Below are positions 24,025 to 27,268 of a stretch of DNA of 27,268 nt, one piece after another. How positions within the stretch are numbered: position 1 is the first letter of the stretch; every line of letters begins with the position of its first letter. The notes under the pieces were generated by a model that saw only the letters and a program-made list of their open reading frames with translations, had not been told where the DNA came from and did not search any database. This DNA is from Anaerobacillus sp. (lineage in GTDB: Bacteria; Bacillota; Bacilli; Bacillales; Anaerobacillaceae), in assembly GCA_007118195.1 (NCBI GenBank), contig SKSA01000238.1:1-27268 (forward strand), in the 5' to 3' direction. The translations under genes were made by a program, and so were the position numbers.

Positions 24025-25610
24025 TGTATTTTGATGAATTTCAAATTTCAAATGATCTTAAAAAAGCGGTAAAAGACATGGGTTTTGAAGCACCATCTCC
24101 TATTCAAGAAAAGGTTATTCCTACTATTTTAGAAGGTGGGGATGTTATTGGACAAGCGCAAACAGGGACGGGAAAAACGGCTGCATTTGGTATTCCTTTA
24201 TTAGATAAAGTATCAAATGCTCCCTATGTGCAATCGATTATTTTAACCCCTACTAGGGAGCTTGCTATTCAAGTGGCAGGTGAATTGCAGAAGTTATCTA
24301 AATATAAAAGGACTCGAACTTTACCGATATATGGTGGTCAGTCTATCGGGCATCAAATTCGTGCTTTAAAGCAAGGAGTTCAAGTGGTCATCGGAACTCC
24401 TGGACGAGTACTCGATCATCTTCGAAGAAAAACCTTAAAGCTAGATAGAGTGCATACGGTGGTATTAGATGAAGCTGATGAAATGCTCGATATGGGCTTC
24501 GTTGAAGATATTGAATCGATATTGAAAGAAGTAAATACAAAACGCCAAACAATGTTATTTTCGGCGACAATGCCTAATGAAATTATGAAACTGTCACGCA
24601 AATATATGAACCAGCCTAAAGTAGTTTCTATTAGTAAAGGTGAAGTGACGGCACCTTCAATTAACCAAGTGTATTTTAAAGTTTTAGAAAAAAATAAACT
24701 AGAGTCTTTATGTCGAATCATTGATAGTGAAGATATTGAGTTAGGAATTATTTTTTGTCGAACAAAAAAAGGTGTGGCTGAGCTTACTGAAGCATTACAA
24801 GCTCGTGGGTACATGGCAGATGGTCTTCACGGTGATTTAACGCAAATGCAACGTGACAGTGTGATGAAGAAGTTTCGTGATACGACCATTGAGTTTTTAA
24901 TAGCAACAGATGTTGCTGCTCGCGGAATTGATGTAGAGAACGTTACACATGTCATTAATTTTGATATTCCACAAGACCCTGAAAGTTATGTTCATCGCAT
25001 CGGTCGTACCGGACGTGCCGGTAGACAAGGATTAGCCTTAACTTTAGTTACACCTAGAGAGATGAAGCATTTACGCTCGATTGAGTCTGAAATAAAAATG
25101 TCTTTACCTTCTCAAGAAATCCCGAGTATTGAAGATGTTGTAGAAAAGCAGCAAGAATCTTGGAAACAACAACTAGTTCATATTATTGAATCAAATGAGC
25201 AACCTGCTTTTTTTAATCCGTTAGTTAATGAAATGCTAACTGAGTATCCACCAGAAAAAGTAGTAGGTGCACTTATGAAATTGGCTTTTCACCACGAATT
25301 TGAAGCAGATGATGACAATTATAACTTTGGTGATACTGGTGCTGCAAAAGGGATGGTTCGTTTCTTTATTAACGTAGGAAGAAATGTTCAACTTACTCCG
25401 AAAATAATTGTTGACGAAATTGCGGAGTTAGTAGGGATCGCACCAAAATCAATTGGTAGAATTGATATATTTGAAAACTTTACCTTTGTAGAAGTTCCAG
25501 AAGACAGTGCGCCATTTCTTTATGAAGGGCTCCGTTATTCGCGGTTAAATGGTGCTCGTGTTAATTTAGAACCAGCAAAACCACGACCAAAAAGAGAAAA
25601 GAAGTTTTAG
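24021..25610 (+). CDS. DEAD-box ATP-dependent RNA helicase with C-terminal DbpA-type RNA-binding domain
   Basis: A 529-residue RNA helicase with all core motifs: Q motif region FEAPSPIQEKVIP, motif I AQTGTGKT (46-53), Ia PTRELAIQ, motif II DEAD (150-153), motif III SAT, motif V ATDVAARGID and motif VI HRIGRTGRAGR. The C-terminal ~75 residues (VRFFINVGRNVQLTPKIIVD, then IGRIDIFENFTFVEVP) form the RRM-like domain found in DbpA and DeaD/CshA-type helicases, which directs them to ribosomal or structured RNA. Start ATG 24021 overlaps the cinA stop (AAAGGTGG upstream); ATG 24024 is an alternative in the same frame. In B. subtilis no helicase lies between cinA and recA. It may act in ribosome assembly or cold RNA remodelling. 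Confidence 0.93.
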   Translation: MMYFDEFQISNDLKKAVKDMGFEAPSPIQEKVIPTILEGGDVIGQAQTGTGKTAAFGIPLLDKVSNAPYVQSIILTPTRELAIQVAGELQKLSKYKRTRTLPIYGGQSIGHQIRALKQGVQVVIGTPGRVLDHLRRKTLKLDRVHTVVLDEADEMLDMGFVEDIESILKEVNTKRQTMLFSATMPNEIMKLSRKYMNQPKVVSISKGEVTAPSINQVYFKVLEKNKLESLCRIIDSEDIELGIIFCRTKKGVAELTEALQARGYMADGLHGDLTQMQRDSVMKKFRDTTIEFLIATDVAARGIDVENVTHVINFDIPQDPESYVHRIGRTGRAGRQGLALTLVTPREMKHLRSIESEIKMSLPSQEIPSIEDVVEKQQESWKQQLVHIIESNEQPAFFNPLVNEMLTEYPPEKVVGALMKLAFHHEFEADDDNYNFGDTGAAKGMVRFFINVGRNVQLTPKIIVDEIAELVGIAPKSIGRIDIFENFTFVEVPEDSAPFLYEGLRYSRLNGARVNLEPAKPRPKREKKF

Positions 25611-25626
25611 TCCAATGAAATAACTA

Positions 25627-25725
25627 AAAGGGGCTGACTCCTTCGTAAAGTACTTTGAATGAAAACATATGATTTGTGTTTTTCATTATCAGTACTTTAT
25701 GCTTAAGGAAGTCTAGCCCTTTTTT
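25627..25725 (+). terminator. Long hairpin terminator after the helicase
   Basis: GGGCT and following bases (25631-25643) pair with 25705-25719 through GACT/AGTC and CCTT/AAGG with two single-base bulges. Further in, AAAGTACT (25647-25654) pairs with AGTACTTT (25691-25698), and AATGAAAA (25658-25665) with TTTTCATT (25680-25687). Together they make a nearly continuous hairpin of about 33 bp ending in T6. It separates cinA-helicase from recA. Confidence 0.8.
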
Positions 25726-25730
25726 AAGTG

Positions 25731-25763
25731 AAAAGGCGCAAAGTGGAAAACACACTTTGCGCC
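25731..25763 (-). terminator. Perfect hairpin with terminator polarity on the minus strand
   Basis: GGCGCAAAGTG (25735-25745) and CACTTTGCGCC (25753-25763) form a perfect 11-bp stem with a 7-nt loop. The T-run follows it only on the minus strand (AAAA at 25731-25734 on the plus strand). No minus-strand gene is seen in the window. Confidence 0.55.
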
Positions 25764-25793
25764 TGTTAGAACATTTGTTGTCGCCACTAGGCA

Positions 25794-25810
25794 GGCGCTC
25801 TGTGCTTTTC
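25794..25810 (+). repeat. Short hairpin repeat before recA, copy 2
   Basis: GGCGCTCTGTGCTTTTC differs at one base from 22144-22160 before pgsA. The change breaks one pair of the small GCGC hairpin, so this copy looks degenerate. Confidence 0.45.
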
Positions 25811-25819
25811 TAAAAAAGA

Positions 25820-25833
25820 CGAATAAATGTTCG
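25820..25833 (+). promoter_or_regulatory. LexA (DinR) operator of recA
   Basis: CGAATAAATGTTCG matches the Gram-positive SOS box CGAACnnnnGTTCG with one mismatch. It lies 8 nt upstream of the recA -35 element, as expected for SOS control. Confidence 0.85.
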
Positions 25834-25841
25834 GAAAACTA

Positions 25842-25870
25842 TTGGCAAATCTCAAAAAACGAGTTATGAT
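25842..25870 (+). promoter_or_regulatory. Sigma-A promoter of recA
   Basis: TTGGCA (25842-25847), a 17-nt spacer and TATGAT (25865-25870), both strong matches at ideal spacing. Confidence 0.85.
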
Positions 25871-25936
25871 AGTAATGTAGTTTTGAAATGAGACAAAATA
25901 AAAAACTAATTAATATATATGAGGAGAGATGAAACA

Positions 25937-26986
25937 ATGAGTGATCGTAAAGCGGCCTTAGATATGGCATTACGACAAATTGAAAAACAGTTTGGAAAAG
26001 GTTCTATTATGAAGCTAGGGGAACAGGCAGAAAAAAGAGTGTCAACAGTTTCTAGTGGAGCATTAGCAGTGGATATCGCCCTTGGAGTAGGCGGGTATCC
26101 GAAAGGGAGAATCGTTGAAATTTACGGACCAGAATCTTCAGGTAAAACGACAGTAGCACTTCATGCGATTGCAGAAGTACAGCGAAAAGGCGGACAAGCT
26201 GCCTTTATTGATGCAGAGCATGCCCTTGATCCGGTATATGCACAAAATCTAGGTGTAAACATTGATGAGTTATTACTATCACAGCCAGATACAGGTGAAC
26301 AAGCTCTAGAGATTGCAGAAGCATTAGTTCGTAGTGGAGCCGTTGATATCTTAGTTGTCGATTCAGTAGCTGCCCTCGTTCCAAAAGCGGAAATTGAAGG
26401 GGAAATGGGAGATAGCCACGTTGGACTTCAAGCTCGATTAATGTCCCAAGCGTTAAGAAAGCTTTCAGGTGCTATCAATAAATCAAAGACGATCGCCATC
26501 TTTATTAACCAAATTCGTGAAAAAGTAGGAGTAATGTTCGGAAATCCTGAGACTACTCCTGGTGGGCGTGCTCTGAAGTTTTATTCTTCTGTACGACTAG
26601 AAGTACGTAGAGCAGAAGTATTAAAACAAGGAAATGACATGGTTGGTAATAAAACAAAAGTAAAAGTAGTAAAAAATAAAGTTGCTCCACCATTTAAGGT
26701 AGCTGAGGTTGATATTATGTATGGTGAAGGAATTTCTCGGGAAGGGTCCATTTTAGATATTGGTTCTGAACTAGATATTGTTCAAAAAAGTGGTGCCTGG
26801 TATTCCTATAATGAAGAACGTTTAGGCCAAGGAAGAGAAAACTCAAAACAATTTTTGAAGGAAAATGCTGATATTACAGAAGCAATTGAGACAAAAATTC
26901 GCGAACATTACGGCTTAACAGGTGAAATAAAAGTTGATGCACCCTCTGATGATGAATTTGCAGATGTTCCTTTAGATTTAAAATAA
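25937..26986 (+). CDS. recA: Recombinase RecA
   Basis: A 349-residue RecA that forms ATP-dependent filaments on single-stranded DNA, catalyses strand exchange and stimulates LexA self-cleavage. Walker A is GPESSGKT at residues 64-71. [20 protein letters not shown] is the DNA-binding L2 region, and [19 protein letters not shown] covers L1. The acidic C-terminal tail ([16 protein letters not shown]) is typical. The start is the ATG at 25937, with GAGGAGA at 25921-25927 and the standard beginning [20 protein letters not shown]; the in-frame ATG at 25919 overlaps the ribosome binding site. It has its own SOS-regulated promoter and is isolated from the cinA-helicase unit by a terminator. Confidence 0.99.
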   Translation: MSDRKAALDMALRQIEKQFGKGSIMKLGEQAEKRVSTVSSGALAVDIALGVGGYPKGRIVEIYGPESSGKTTVALHAIAEVQRKGGQAAFIDAEHALDPVYAQNLGVNIDELLLSQPDTGEQALEIAEALVRSGAVDILVVDSVAALVPKAEIEGEMGDSHVGLQARLMSQALRKLSGAINKSKTIAIFINQIREKVGVMFGNPETTPGGRALKFYSSVRLEVRRAEVLKQGNDMVGNKTKVKVVKNKVAPPFKVAEVDIMYGEGISREGSILDIGSELDIVQKSGAWYSYNEERLGQGRENSKQFLKENADITEAIETKIREHYGLTGEIKVDAPSDDEFADVPLDLK

Positions 26987-26992
26987 TATTTT

Positions 26993-27107
26993 AGAATGGC
27001 TTAAATAGAGAAGGTTTATCGCTGAGATATTTTAGTAGTTTTATGTTGTGGACATGTTCACAACCATATCTTGGCTAGAGACCTTTTCTATATAGTCATT
27101 CTTTTTT
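26993..27107 (+). terminator. Long nested hairpin terminator after recA
   Basis: An outer stem of about 20 bp runs from AGAATG (26993-26998) with CATTCT (27097-27102) to TAGAGAAGGT (27006-27015) with ACCTTTTCTA (27081-27090), with one mismatch and one bulge. Inside, GATAT (27026-27030) pairs with ATATC (27066-27070), enclosing the perfect hairpin GTTGTG with CACAAC (27045-27050, 27059-27064). T6 follows. Confidence 0.75.
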
Positions 27108-27163
27108 GTTTTAAAAAAATTAAGTGCTTTTACGTTTAGAACCTATGAATATTGACAAAGCTT

Positions 27164-27192
27164 GACAATAACATTATCCAATTATACAATTG
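27164..27192 (+). promoter_or_regulatory. Strong sigma-A promoter for the gene beyond the window
   Basis: The second of two TTGACA hexamers in this stretch (after GC at 27161-27162), a 17-nt spacer and TACAAT make a near-consensus vegetative promoter. By synteny the downstream gene could be rny (RNase Y), but it is not in the window. The coordinates may be off by one or two bases. Confidence 0.65.
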
Positions 27193-27268
27193 TGAAGAAT
27201 ACCGCATTTTACTATTGGCTATTTTTTTTATAAACGTAAGAAAAGTAACCTGTGCTGGATGTGCACAC

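Noticed and set aside
27251..27267. TGTGC/GCACA hairpin at the window end
   Set aside because: Five base pairs at the very edge with unknown continuation; not enough to call.
1..27268. CRISPR array, insertion sequence, prophage or toxin-antitoxin module
   Set aside because: No regularly spaced repeats, transposase, integrase, phage or antitoxin-like genes appear; all genes are syntenic core genes.

Overview
The window is a stretch of core chromosome from a low-GC, endospore-forming Firmicute of the family Bacillaceae. The evidence is the gene order, which follows the Bacillus subtilis pnp-to-recA region (pnpA, ylxY, mlpA, ymxH, spoVFA, spoVFB, asd, dapG, dapA, rnjB, tepA, ylzJ, spoIIIE, ymfC, ymfF, ymfH, ymfI, ymfJ, ymfK, rodZ/ymfM, pgsA, cinA, recA), strong purine-rich ribosome binding sites, frequent TTG/GTG starts, and promoters that look like sporulation sigma-factor sites. 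All 24 protein genes lie on the + strand. I see no tRNA, rRNA, prophage, insertion sequence or CRISPR array.

Layout. Bases 1-3850: the 3' part of pnp (RNA decay), ylxY (a deacetylase-fold protein with a degenerate active site), mlpA (M16 zinc peptidase) and ymxH (PRC-barrel). Bases 3850-9100: the diaminopimelate/dipicolinate block. DpaA and DpaB make the spore-core solute dipicolinate from the intermediate produced by DapA. Asd and DapG supply the upstream aspartate-pathway steps used for lysine, cell-wall diaminopimelate and dipicolinate. Bases 9100-12360: RNase J2, then TepA (ClpP-fold) and YlzJ. Bases 12400-15700: the DNA translocase SpoIIIE and a GntR regulator. Bases 15800-21500: a pair of M16-fold proteins (one lacking the zinc motif), a short-chain dehydrogenase, YmfJ, YmfK and RodZ. 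Bases 21600-27000: YajQ, PgsA, CinA, a DEAD-box RNA helicase and RecA with its own LexA-type operator.

Compared with B. subtilis as I remember it, yajQ sits between rodZ and pgsA, a DEAD-box helicase sits between cinA and recA, and ymfD/ymfE are absent between ymfC and ymfF.

The genes are ordinary. The unusual material is in the intergenic DNA. Several gaps hold long nested or branched inverted repeats of 65-170 nt, most ending in a T-run: before asd (5524-5698), between asd and dapG (6792-6912), after dapA (9128-9192), two tandem diverged copies after rnjB (11045-11309), after the helicase (25627-25725) and after recA (26993-27107). Some are probably terminators with enlarged loops. The asd leader, the asd-dapG element and the tandem pair are the best candidates for undescribed structured RNAs or small repeat families. 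Several genes also have an in-frame start codon that lies in or immediately next to the ribosome binding site; I chose the downstream start in each such case.
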